Shown piece by piece: positions 7,711 through 15,662 of a stretch of DNA of 28,120 nt. The notes below the pieces were generated by a model. That model did no database searches and had not been told where the DNA came from. It was given only the letters and a program-made list of their open reading frames with translations. The translations under genes were made by a program, and so were the position numbers. The stretch is from an uncultured Micromonospora sp. (GTDB lineage Bacteria; Actinomycetota; Actinomycetes; Mycobacteriales; Micromonosporaceae), in contig CALGAM010000019.1 of assembly GCA_937951935.1 (NCBI GenBank), forward strand, positions 1 to 28,120. Reading direction: 5' to 3'. Positions within the stretch are counted from its first letter, which is position 1; each line of letters starts with the position of its first letter.

Positions 7711-8669
7711 TGAGACCGGACGTGAGATTCGAGGAGAGCACCGCCCGGCGCAGCGTCGAGTCCGTGCCGCTGTCGCACCTCTCCGTCGAGCTCGGGCACC
7801 TCTACATCGAGGAGTTCGCCGGCGGCGTCGAGCAACTCCGCCGGCACTTCGCCCGGGTCGCGCCGTGGGTCGCGGCGGCCCGGCAGGCCTGCCTGGCGCG
7901 CACACCGACCGGCAAGCCCCGGATCAGCACCTGTTTCCTCATCGACGACTACTTCACCCGGTTCAGCACGCCCCGGTTGGTGATGGAACAGGTGTGTCAG
8001 GCCGCCCAGGACACCGGGCTGGTGATCGACTACTTCGCCCGCGAGGCCGGTTGCGCCCAGGCCGACGACATTCCCCTCGCCGAGCTGGTTCTCACCCAAC
8101 TCGTCTCCGACCCGGTTCCGGAGACCACCGGCGAGCGACCGCCCACCTCGGAGACCGGCTGGCTGTGCAACGGCAAACGGTCACCCTCCTCCGGGCCGGG
8201 TCAGGCGATGAGCGCCGGCCGACCCTGGCAGCCGCCGGTGCAGAACGCGGCGAACCGGCACTCGATCTTTCTGGACGTCGAGCTCTGGGACTACGAGGAG
8301 GACGGACGGAAACGCTGGTCGTGCCCGTTCCTCGCGGCGGTGTGGCAGCTGATGCGGTTGGGCCTGCTCCGGCACGAGGGCGAGGTGGTGACCAACCCGT
8401 ACCAGCTCGACGAGTGGCCGGACGACTGGGACGACATGCCGGCGGTGGTGAAGCTGAACCCACACGCCGCGCCGTTCAGCGCGTACCGGACCTTCTCGGT
8501 GCTCGGAACCCGCTTCCTGCCGGTCGAGCACGCCGTCCGCACGATCCTGAGCCAGGTGTCGATCAACCCGGCCGTCCAGGACCAGATCCACACACGCAGC
8601 CGTAACGAACACATCGACCTGCCCAAGGACCTTGTCGAGCGGGTCGAGTACGTCTTCATCTCCGACTGA
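7710..8669 (+). CDS. SCO2522-family protein, unknown function
   Basis: A 319-aa soluble protein; ATG 7710 overlaps the previous stop by one base. Landmarks: an acidic N-terminus, LSHLSVELGHLYIEEF (about 21-36), KPRISTCFLIDDYFTRF (about 69-85), a Pro/Ser/Gly-rich insert with GWLCNGKRSPSS (about 149-160), FLDVELWDYEEDGRKRWSCPFLAAVWQLMRLG split across about 188-219, and a C-terminus with RTFSVLGTRFLPVEHAVRTIL. No known catalytic motif. The paired Asp residues in FLIDDYF recur in related proteins as I remember them, so they may matter. Position next to the variant P-loop gene matches the SCO2522 family. It converges on the NACHT gene, 125 bp away. Confidence 0.75.
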   Translation: MRPDVRFEESTARRSVESVPLSHLSVELGHLYIEEFAGGVEQLRRHFARVAPWVAAARQACLARTPTGKPRISTCFLIDDYFTRFSTPRLVMEQVCQAAQDTGLVIDYFAREAGCAQADDIPLAELVLTQLVSDPVPETTGERPPTSETGWLCNGKRSPSSGPGQAMSAGRPWQPPVQNAANRHSIFLDVELWDYEEDGRKRWSCPFLAAVWQLMRLGLLRHEGEVVTNPYQLDEWPDDWDDMPAVVKLNPHAAPFSAYRTFSVLGTRFLPVEHAVRTILSQVSINPAVQDQIHTRSRNEHIDLPKDLVERVEYVFISD

Positions 8670-8709
8670 CCGCGCTTCGTCTCCGACCGACCGCCCCGGT
8701 GACCGCCGA

Positions 8710-8776
8710 CGCCAGCCCGGTCGGACGGCTGGCGGACGACGCGACGAGGCCACCGGCCCCGGCGGGGTGGGGCCGG
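8710..8776. terminator. Hairpins between convergent SCO2522-type and NACHT genes
   Basis: Two inverted repeats lie in the 125-bp gap. CGCCAGCC (8710-8717) pairs with GGCTGGCG (8727-8734), and CCGGCCCC (8753-8760) pairs with GGGGCCGG (8769-8776). Neither has a T-run, which is common for actinobacterial terminators. They could end transcripts from both sides. Confidence 0.5.
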
Positions 8777-8794
8777 CGGCCCGGTGCTCCACCG

Positions 8795-10612
8795 TCAGAG
8801 GTCCGGCAGGTCGTCGGGGTCGGCATCCGGCAGCCAGGTGAGAACCTGACCAGCCCGGCGACGGAAGCCCGGGTCGGGATCGACCCGGGCAAGGTCGGCC
8901 AGGAGCGCCCGGATGTCGGCGTCGGTGCCGAAGTGGGTGGCAAGCGCCAGCAGGCTGGTGGCCCGGACCGACCAGTCGTGGTCGTGGAGCAGCTTGACCA
9001 GGAGCGCCCGCACCTCGGGAAACTCGGCCAGTCGCCCGGCGAGGACGTGCAGCACCTCCCGGCGGACCTGGACCTCCGGGTCGTGGGCGGCCCGCTCGAT
9101 CAGCAACTCCCGCACCGTGCGGTCGGCGCCGAACCGCTCCCCGAGGATGCGGCCCGCCACGATCCGGATCGGCGGGTCCTCGCCGACCGCGCGGGCCATG
9201 AGGACCTCGCACTGTTCGACATCGGTGCCGGCCCGCGCCACGAGTTGAACCGCGGCCTCCCGAACCAGGTCCGGATCCGGGTCCAGTCGGATCCGCTCCA
9301 GCAGCACATCGCGGACCTTTGTGCCGACCCCGAAGGTCTCGATCAACAGGCGTACCGCGGCGAGCCGGACCCGGGGGTTGCCGTCGCCGCGTACCCGCTC
9401 GGTCAGCAGGGTGTACAACTCGGGCCGGGGTCCGCCGAGTTCGATCACCGCGGTCGCGGCCAGGGCGAAGACCTCCGCGTCCGAGTCGTGGTGCGCCCGG
9501 TCGACCAGTACCTCGTGAATCTCGGCGGACCCCTGCGGCTGCCGGGTCAGGGCGCGTAGCGCGATGACCCGGACCCGGGCGTCGCTGTCGACGCGGGCCC
9601 GCTCCAGGACGACGTCCCGGCACGTCGGATCACGCCGCACGGCGTCGGCCAGGGCGTTGACCGCGGCCTGCCGTACCGCGGTGTCGCGGTCGTCGCGGGC
9701 CAGCCCGGCGAGTACGTCGCGGACCGCGTTGTCCATCCCCACCCGTTCGGCCAGGGTTCGCGCGGCGGTGACCCGGACCCGGGTGTCACTGTCGCCGAGC
9801 GCCAGCTCCCCGAGCGCGACGGCGACGGCCGGGTCGGCGCCGATCTCGTCGGCCAGCGTCCGCGTGGCGAGCAGCCGTACGTCACCGTCCTTGTCCTGGC
9901 GGGCCGTGGTGATCAGCAGGTCGAGCAGGTTCCGGTCGTGGTCGAACGACTCGACCAGCAGGTGAAGGGCGGTGCGGCGGACGACCTCGTCGGGATCGGC
10001 GTGGACGCGGCTGACCAGCAGGTCGCGTACGGTGGCGGCGTCCGGCCCGCGGTCGTCGAGCAGAGGTCGGGCGGCGGCCCGGAGCACACCGGGATCGTGG
10101 TCGGCCCGGACCCGGTCCACCAACAGGGCGCGGACCTGGTGGTCGGTGGCGAGCCGGTCGCCGAGGAGGCGCACGGAGGTGCGCCGGATCACCGGGTCGG
10201 CGTCGTCACGGGCGCGGGTGGTGAGCAGCGCGCGTACGTCCCGGGTGGCCCCGAAACGCTCGATGAGAACCTGGGTGGCCGCCCGGATCACCTCGGCGTC
10301 GCCGTCGGTACGCAGGCAGCCGAGAACGACGTCCCGCAGCTCCTCGTCGCCGCCGTACCGGTCGCCGATGGTCTGCACGGCGGTCCGGCGGACCCGGGCG
10401 TGCTCGTCGGCACGGGCGCGTTCGCGCAACAGCTCGCGGACCTGGGGCTCGTCGCGGAAGCGTTCGCCGAGCGCCTGGACGGCGGCGAGGCGTACCCCGG
10501 CGGAGCCGTCGGCGCGGATGCGGTCGATCAGGAGATCGCGGGTCTCGGGGTCGGCGCCGAAGCGTTCACCGAGGGCCTCCACCGCGGCGAGCCGGACCCC
10601 GGCGTGCCGGTC
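8795..10612 (-). repeat. About 18 HEAT repeats, roughly 102-bp coding period
   Basis: The 3' part of the NACHT gene is an uninterrupted array of about 34-aa units, each starting with an acidic turn (DRHAG, DGSAG, DEHAR, DGDAE, DADPV) followed by V-R-x-x-A-V-x-x-L and a second helix with V-R-x-L-L. Units have diverged in sequence, so this is an old array and not a recent DNA expansion; the first two units are the most alike. Confidence 0.85.
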
Positions 10613-13159
10613 GGCGCGGGCCCGGACGATGAGCCGGGCCCGCGCGCGAGCGGCGGCGGCCTGGTGGGCCGGGCTCTCCCCGGCCGCCGTGGCGATCTGG
10701 GCGAGCTCGGCCAGACCGGCCACCGAGGCGTACGAGGCGGCGCTCCTGCCGAGGGTGCCCAGTACGTCGTCGAACAGGTCGTCGATGCGCTCGGCCGGGG
10801 TGGACAGCAGGGCGGCCAACCGGGCGGCGTGCGTCGAGACCGGGCTCCAGACGATCCGGACCCCACGGCGGCGGTACCAGGAGAGGTAGACCTGACGGCC
10901 GGGCCAGTTCGCTCCGATGGTCCGGGCGGCGGGAAGGATCTCCTCCTCGAACAGTCGGGCGGTTTCCCGGTCGTCGATGGAAACCCCGTGCTCCAGGAGC
11001 AGGATGACCTGCCGGAGCAGCGTCTCGGCGGGTTGGGCCACGAAGGCGTGCGGATTGCGGACCTCGGCCAGGCACTGCACCGCGAGGGCGAGGTTCCACG
11101 GCGGCGACTCGAACTCCGCCGGGGGCCACGGCCGGTTGACCTCGGTGGCGAGCAGTTGGATCAGCTGGGCGGTGTGGTTCTCGTGCAGGGCGCCGGCGAG
11201 CAGCCGGAGCACCTCCCGCCAGGAGAAGTCGGCCCAGTGCAGGCGGAACAGTTTCTTGAGTTCCTCGAAGGAGAGGACCTGGTCGTGTCGGAACTTCGCC
11301 AGGATCGCGTCGGCGCAGAAGAACTCCAGGAAGGTGCGGTGGACGAATCCGTACACCTGCGGGTCGTACCGGCCGAGGATGAAGTTCCGTTCGCGGAAAC
11401 GGTCGATCATGGCGCGGGCGATGGCCCGGGCCTCCGGAGGATCGCGTCGGTAGCGTTCGATCAGATAACGCTCGAACACCTCGCAGAGTTCGGCCCGGTC
11501 GATCGAGTTGGCCGCCAGCCCGCGGTCGACCGCCTGGATCCGGTACGCCAGCCGGCGCAGCAACTCCTTCTTGTCCTCGATGTCGAGGAAGTCGACCACC
11601 TCGGAGCGCCCGCCCAGGTGCCGGTCGACGTCCCACTGCTGGACGAGCACGGTCGCCGCGTGGTCGTACAGTTTCCACCGTTCCCGGGGCAGCACCTGGT
11701 GCTTGCCGATGATCGCCAGAATGGTCAGCAGCAGCGGGTTACCGGCCAGCTCCCGGATCGCGTGCGAGTGCCGCATCGCGGCCAGGAGTCGGGCGCGCTG
11801 GGCGACGGCGTCCTCCGCCCGGTTCCGGGCCGCCAGCCGGTACCAGCTGGACAGGAAGTCCGCTGTCTGTTCCTCGTCCAGGTCCTGGAGCGTGTAGTGA
11901 CTGAATCCGGCGCTGGTCAGGATCCGGCGGGAGTAGCCGATGATGCGGGAGGTGACGATCAGTCGGACCTTCGGGTGGTTGGCGGCGAAGTTGGCGATCT
12001 GCCGTGTCACCTCCTCACGGCGGGGCGGATCGAAAATCTCGTCGAGCCCGTCCAGAATCATCACCGCCCGGCCGTCCTCGACGAGGTGACGCTGCAGCGC
12101 GGCACGCTCGATGCCGAGCCCGTCGATGCCGGCCCGATGGTCCAGGTAGTCGACGAAACTGTCGCACCGGCCCTCGGCCATCAGGGTGACGAACGACCGC
12201 AGCTCGATCAGGAGGGGCAGATGTCCGGCGAGCGCCTGCAGCCGCTCGTCGGCCACGCCGCCGGCGAGGCTCAGCGCCACGTACCGGGCCGCCGTCGACT
12301 TGCCCGATCCCGGATCGCCGAGGAGCACGACCGCCCGCTCCTCCGGATCCCCGAGCACGTCGAAGAGCCGCCGCAGCGGCTTCGCGCCGTACGACTCCGG
12401 CAGCTCCGCCAGCTCCGGGGGATCCGGCGCGGCCAGGCCGTCGTCCCCGCCCGGGCGGCTCGGCGCCCGGATCGGTCGCAGCCAGGAGCGGGGCAGTTCG
12501 GCAGCGGGCGGATCCTCGCGCACCCACTGCTCGACGAAGATCGACGTCAGGTTGATGCGCAGGTAGTCGCTCCCGGCATGCGGCTCCGGGGTCAGCGCGT
12601 CCAGGTCCAGCACACCGTAGTGCTGGCGCAGCCGCAGATAGTACTGCCGGAGGACGTCGCGGTTCAGTGCGGGCATTCCGCCGCCGTTGTTCACACCGGC
12701 GTCGGTGAGATAGTTGGCGACGGCGGCGGTGACCATGGCGGCCAGCTCGGCAGGGGAGCGGAACGTGCTGCACATGTGCCGCTCCGCCAGCTCGGCACGA
12801 AGCGCTTCGATCCGTTCCGCGTCGATTCCGCGGTCGACGAAACTGCGCGGCCAGGGCGCGTCCTCGTCGAGGAGAAAGATCAGGCAGTGCTTGCCGTGCG
12901 CGACCGCCTCCCGGTATTCCAGTTCCGTGATCGAGCGGTCGTACCCGACCGGTACGAACCCGTATCGCCAGGCGAAGATTCCGACGTAGATGTCGCACTC
13001 GGCGACGTCGGCCAGGCACCGCTCCAGTGGGCGTCGGTCCTCCGCCACGTACGACTCCATCGCCACGTCCTCGACCCGCAACCGGCGGAGCGCGAGCTGG
13101 ACCGCGGCTCGGCACTCCTGGAGATCCCGAAAAGTAGCCGACACGTAGACCTTGGTCAC
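8795..13159 (-). CDS. DUF4062-NACHT-HEAT repeat STAND protein
   Basis: A 1,454-aa multidomain ATPase. GTG 13159 is preceded by GAGGAG 5 bp upstream; the frame stays open to 13396 but without a better start. Residues 1-110 form a DUF4062 domain (TKVYVSATFRDLQECR, CDIYVGIFAWRYG, ITELEYREA). The NACHT module follows: Walker A GDPGSGKS at 280-287, Walker B VMILDGLDEIFDP near 365-377, then RLIVTSRIIGYSR, ELAGNPLLLTILAII and YGFVHRTFLEFFCA. From about 850 to the end are about 18 HEAT repeats of about 34 aa with the pattern D-x-D-x-x-V-R-x-x-A. NACHT/STAND proteins sense a ligand through the repeat domain and oligomerise to activate the N-terminal domain; bacterial ones include phage-defence factors. 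The gene sits antisense between SCO2522- and SCO2521-type genes. The trigger and the activity of DUF4062 are not shown here. Confidence 0.9.
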   Translation of the reverse strand: MTKVYVSATFRDLQECRAAVQLALRRLRVEDVAMESYVAEDRRPLERCLADVAECDIYVGIFAWRYGFVPVGYDRSITELEYREAVAHGKHCLIFLLDEDAPWPRSFVDRGIDAERIEALRAELAERHMCSTFRSPAELAAMVTAAVANYLTDAGVNNGGGMPALNRDVLRQYYLRLRQHYGVLDLDALTPEPHAGSDYLRINLTSIFVEQWVREDPPAAELPRSWLRPIRAPSRPGGDDGLAAPDPPELAELPESYGAKPLRRLFDVLGDPEERAVVLLGDPGSGKSTAARYVALSLAGGVADERLQALAGHLPLLIELRSFVTLMAEGRCDSFVDYLDHRAGIDGLGIERAALQRHLVEDGRAVMILDGLDEIFDPPRREEVTRQIANFAANHPKVRLIVTSRIIGYSRRILTSAGFSHYTLQDLDEEQTADFLSSWYRLAARNRAEDAVAQRARLLAAMRHSHAIRELAGNPLLLTILAIIGKHQVLPRERWKLYDHAATVLVQQWDVDRHLGGRSEVVDFLDIEDKKELLRRLAYRIQAVDRGLAANSIDRAELCEVFERYLIERYRRDPPEARAIARAMIDRFRERNFILGRYDPQVYGFVHRTFLEFFCADAILAKFRHDQVLSFEELKKLFRLHWADFSWREVLRLLAGALHENHTAQLIQLLATEVNRPWPPAEFESPPWNLALAVQCLAEVRNPHAFVAQPAETLLRQVILLLEHGVSIDDRETARLFEEEILPAARTIGANWPGRQVYLSWYRRRGVRIVWSPVSTHAARLAALLSTPAERIDDLFDDVLGTLGRSAASYASVAGLAELAQIATAAGESPAHQAAAARARARLIVRARADRHAGVRLAAVEALGERFGADPETRDLLIDRIRADGSAGVRLAAVQALGERFRDEPQVRELLRERARADEHARVRRTAVQTIGDRYGGDEELRDVVLGCLRTDGDAEVIRAATQVLIERFGATRDVRALLTTRARDDADPVIRRTSVRLLGDRLATDHQVRALLVDRVRADHDPGVLRAAARPLLDDRGPDAATVRDLLVSRVHADPDEVVRRTALHLLVESFDHDRNLLDLLITTARQDKDGDVRLLATRTLADEIGADPAVAVALGELALGDSDTRVRVTAARTLAERVGMDNAVRDVLAGLARDDRDTAVRQAAVNALADAVRRDPTCRDVVLERARVDSDARVRVIALRALTRQPQGSAEIHEVLVDRAHHDSDAEVFALAATAVIELGGPRPELYTLLTERVRGDGNPRVRLAAVRLLIETFGVGTKVRDVLLERIRLDPDPDLVREAAVQLVARAGTDVEQCEVLMARAVGEDPPIRIVAGRILGERFGADRTVRELLIERAAHDPEVQVRREVLHVLAGRLAEFPEVRALLVKLLHDHDWSVRATSLLALATHFGTDADIRALLADLARVDPDPGFRRRAGQVLTWLPDADPDDLPDL

Positions 13160-13325
13160 TGCAGCTCCTCGTGGGCGGAAGCAGCGCGTGACGCAAACGT
13201 AGCAACGATCGGCAAGGCGGTACGACTGGCGGCGCGGTATGGGGGCAAACCATGATGGAATTGCCTGCGGCCGATCGGCGTCGCGCGCCCCGGTCACGGT
13301 GCCCGGTAGTTTTTTGGAGGGTTCC
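13160..13325. promoter_or_regulatory. Divergent promoter region, NACHT gene and SCO2521-family gene
   Basis: The 166-bp gap contains the start signals of both genes: GAGGAG for the minus-strand NACHT gene just above 13159 and GGAGGG at 13316-13321 for the plus-strand gene, preceded by a run of six T at 13310-13315. I could not fix -10 and -35 boxes. Both genes must be transcribed from here unless the SCO2521-type gene is read from far upstream, which its antisense neighbour makes unlikely. Confidence 0.4.
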
Positions 13326-14258
13326 ATGCTGACCCTGGGCGAGGTCCACACCGGACTGCTGCAGAATTCCACCGCGCTGTCGCTGGACCACACCACCCAG
13401 CTGTTGAACCTGCAGGTCGGTCAGCGGGTCCGTCGGTCGGAGCGGCCGATCGCGTACGCCGTCTCACCGGACCAGCTCACCGGAGTCGACTGCCGGCTCC
13501 CCACCGCCTCGGGCCGCGCCATCCGGGGTGTCGGCACCGTGGTGTCGCACGCCGCGGTGACGGGCGGGCACGTGGTGCAGGGTTCGACGTACACCCGGCT
13601 CGACCGGGCGGCGAGCAACCGGCGGCTGGCCTGGTCGCACTACCTGTCCCGGCCGGGCCGGGTGGAGACGATCGGCAAGACCGACTTCTCGGACGTGGCC
13701 CAGGGCTTTCTCGCGCCGAGACCGCAACCGCAGACACTCAACCTCGGCGCGGTCAGCGCCCGGCTGATGGATGTGGTGCAGAGCTCACCGCGGCTGGACC
13801 GGCGACCGCCGTTCCGCACCAAGCGGACCCGGCTGCGCTGGGCGATCCGGCCGGCACCGGGCACCGTCACCGAGCCTCGGGGAACCTTCCGGGTGGAGTC
13901 CGACACGCTTCGGACCCTGGAGCTGACGACACCGCACGACGACGTGACGCCGCTGGTCGAGCTCTGCGAGGACCTGGCCCTGCACGACTGGCTGCTGACC
14001 ACACTGCTGTCGCTGATGGAGTTCAGCCTCACCGGACCGGGAACCCGGGCGCAGAAGATCGACCGCCTCCGGCCGGCGATCGACTGTCTGCTGCACCTGT
14101 GGATGCCGGCGGCCCGGCTCGACGAGTCGGTGCTGTCGGTCTGGCGTGACCTCGAACACCGGCCCGGCTTCACCCGGCAGTGGCAGACCTCGGTCACCCG
14201 GATCCGGGACCAGGTCACGCTGAGCACGATCGCGCTGCTGGAGGCGCCGGCGCGGTGA
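13326..14258 (+). CDS. SCO2521-family protein, unknown function
   Basis: A 310-aa soluble protein. ATG 13326 is placed by GGAGGG at 13316-13321; an earlier in-frame start would cross the divergent promoter. The N-terminus is distinctive: MLTLGEVHTGLLQNSTALS, then GQRVRRSERPIAYAVSPDQL and GVDCRLPTASGRAIRGVGTV, which I associate with the SCO2521 family. The C-terminal half is helical (EDLALHDWLLTTLLSLMEF, then a Trp/Arg-rich end). No catalytic motif. It belongs with the SCO2522-2524 genes upstream, but is separated from them by the inverted NACHT gene and has its own ribosome site. Role unknown; probable partner of the variant P-loop ATPase (inference). Confidence 0.75.
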   Translation: MLTLGEVHTGLLQNSTALSLDHTTQLLNLQVGQRVRRSERPIAYAVSPDQLTGVDCRLPTASGRAIRGVGTVVSHAAVTGGHVVQGSTYTRLDRAASNRRLAWSHYLSRPGRVETIGKTDFSDVAQGFLAPRPQPQTLNLGAVSARLMDVVQSSPRLDRRPPFRTKRTRLRWAIRPAPGTVTEPRGTFRVESDTLRTLELTTPHDDVTPLVELCEDLALHDWLLTTLLSLMEFSLTGPGTRAQKIDRLRPAIDCLLHLWMPAARLDESVLSVWRDLEHRPGFTRQWQTSVTRIRDQVTLSTIALLEAPAR

Positions 14259-14361
14259 CCACCATCCGGCGGCCCGCGCGTGTGCACGCCCGATGACGCC
14301 GACATCCGGACCCGGATCACCGGACTCATCGGCCGCGGCCCGTCCCCGGCGACCGTCTGAT

Positions 14362-14367
14362 TAGGAT
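14362..14367 (+). promoter_or_regulatory. Leaderless-type -10 of the VWA gene
   Basis: TAGGAT at 14362-14367 matches TANNNT and lies 8 bp before GTG 14376. There is no purine-rich ribosome site, so the transcript probably starts at or next to the start codon. This fixes the start of the VWA gene. Confidence 0.55.
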
Positions 14368-14375
14368 GGTCCGGC

Positions 14376-15662
14376 GTGATCAAACTACGCCGATCCGTGT
14401 ATGTCCTGACAGGACTCACGGTAGCCCTCGCCCTGCCCGGAGCTTCCCCGGCGCTGGCTGACGAACCCGTCACCGAGCCGCCCAGGGTGGAACTTGTGCT
14501 CGACGTGAGCGGCTCGATGCGGGCAACCGACATCGACGGCCGCAGCCGGATCTCCGTGGCCCAGGAGGCCTTCCGCGAGGTGGTGGACGCGCTGCCGGAC
14601 GAGACCCACCTCGGTATCCGGGTACTGGGAGCCACCTACCCGGGAAACGACAAGAAGAAGGGCTGCCAGGACACCCAGCAGATCGTGCCGGTCGGCCCGG
14701 TGGACCGCGCGCGGGCCAAGGGCGCCATCGCCGGGCTGCGTCCGACCGGGTTCACCCCGGTCGGGCTCGCGCTGCGCGCCGCGGCCGAGGATCTGGGTAC
14801 GGGTGGCACCACCCGACGGATCGTGCTCATCACCGACGGCGAGGACACCTGCGCCCCACCCGACCCCTGCGACGTGGCCCGGGAACTGGCGGCCCAGGGC
14901 ACGCACCTGGTCGTCGACACGCTCGGCCTGGCGCCTGACGAGAAGGTTCGCCGCCAGCTCGTCTGCATCGCCGCCGCCACCGGCGGGACGTACACCGCCG
15001 CCCGCAGCGTGGAGCAGCTGACCAGCCGGATCAAACAGCTGATGGACCGGGCCAAGGACACGTACACCCGGACCCCGGCCATCGTCGCCGGCGCCACCGA
15101 GTGCGCCAAGGCGCCGCTGCTCACCCCCGGCGTCTACACCGACCGGGAGCGGTTCTCCGAGCACCGCTGGTACCGGGTGGCGGTCCGACCGGACGAGGAA
15201 CTGCGGGCCTCGGTCAGTATCGCGCTGGACCGGCCGCTCAACCGGGACTACGGCGTGCTGCTCCGCGCGGTCGCCGCCGACGGACGTGAACTCGTCCGCG
15301 GTACGGACGCCGGCAGCGGCCGAACCGACGTCCTCTCGGCCGGGCTCCGATGGTCGGCGACGGAGCCGGACGAGGCGCTGGACGAGGACGCGGACGACGA
15401 CGAGGCACCCGTGGGCGCCCTGGCCGTCTGCCTGGTGGTCAGCAACTCCTTCTCCGCGCCGGGCCCGGTCTCGGCTCAGGCACCGGGAATGCCGATCGAG
15501 CTGACCATCGACGTGGTCGCGCGTTCGCCCGCGCCGAACAGCCCCGGTCTCGGTCGTGGCTGGCTGCTGCTCGGCGTGCTGACCGTGGCCGGGCTGTTGA
15601 CCGGACTGCTGGCCGGCTGGCTGACCCGTTGGTGGGTGGCGACCTGGAGGGACAACCGATGA
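14376..15662 (+). CDS. Secreted, membrane-anchored von Willebrand factor A domain protein
   Basis: A 428-aa exported protein. Signal peptide about 1-28 (basic MIKLRRS, hydrophobic core, cleavage near ALA-DEP). The VWA domain starts at once with an intact metal-ion site DVSGSM (Asp43, Ser45, Ser47), the threonine in TGFTPVG, and ITDGEDT. It also has cysteines that may pair (GCQDT, DTCAPPDPCDV). After it comes a beta-rich region (TPGVYTDRERFSEHRWYRV) like that in the partner protein, an acidic stretch (DEALDEDADDDEA), and a C-terminal membrane helix (LLLGVLTVAGLLTGLLAG) with a short Arg tail. It would display an adhesion or protein-binding domain outside the cell. The stop overlaps the next start (ATGA). 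Binding partner unknown. Confidence 0.88.
   Translation: MIKLRRSVYVLTGLTVALALPGASPALADEPVTEPPRVELVLDVSGSMRATDIDGRSRISVAQEAFREVVDALPDETHLGIRVLGATYPGNDKKKGCQDTQQIVPVGPVDRARAKGAIAGLRPTGFTPVGLALRAAAEDLGTGGTTRRIVLITDGEDTCAPPDPCDVARELAAQGTHLVVDTLGLAPDEKVRRQLVCIAAATGGTYTAARSVEQLTSRIKQLMDRAKDTYTRTPAIVAGATECAKAPLLTPGVYTDRERFSEHRWYRVAVRPDEELRASVSIALDRPLNRDYGVLLRAVAADGRELVRGTDAGSGRTDVLSAGLRWSATEPDEALDEDADDDEAPVGALAVCLVVSNSFSAPGPVSAQAPGMPIELTIDVVARSPAPNSPGLGRGWLLLGVLTVAGLLTGLLAGWLTRWWVATWRDNR

Noticed and set aside
8795..10612. Regular about 100-bp periodicity, considered as a CRISPR-like or DNA repeat array
   Set aside because: Units differ in DNA and conserve only protein pattern; this is a HEAT-repeat coding region.
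9938..13255. 1,105-codon plus-strand ORF opposite the NACHT gene
   Set aside because: The minus strand has unambiguous DUF4062, NACHT and HEAT motifs; the plus frame is the repetitive complement.
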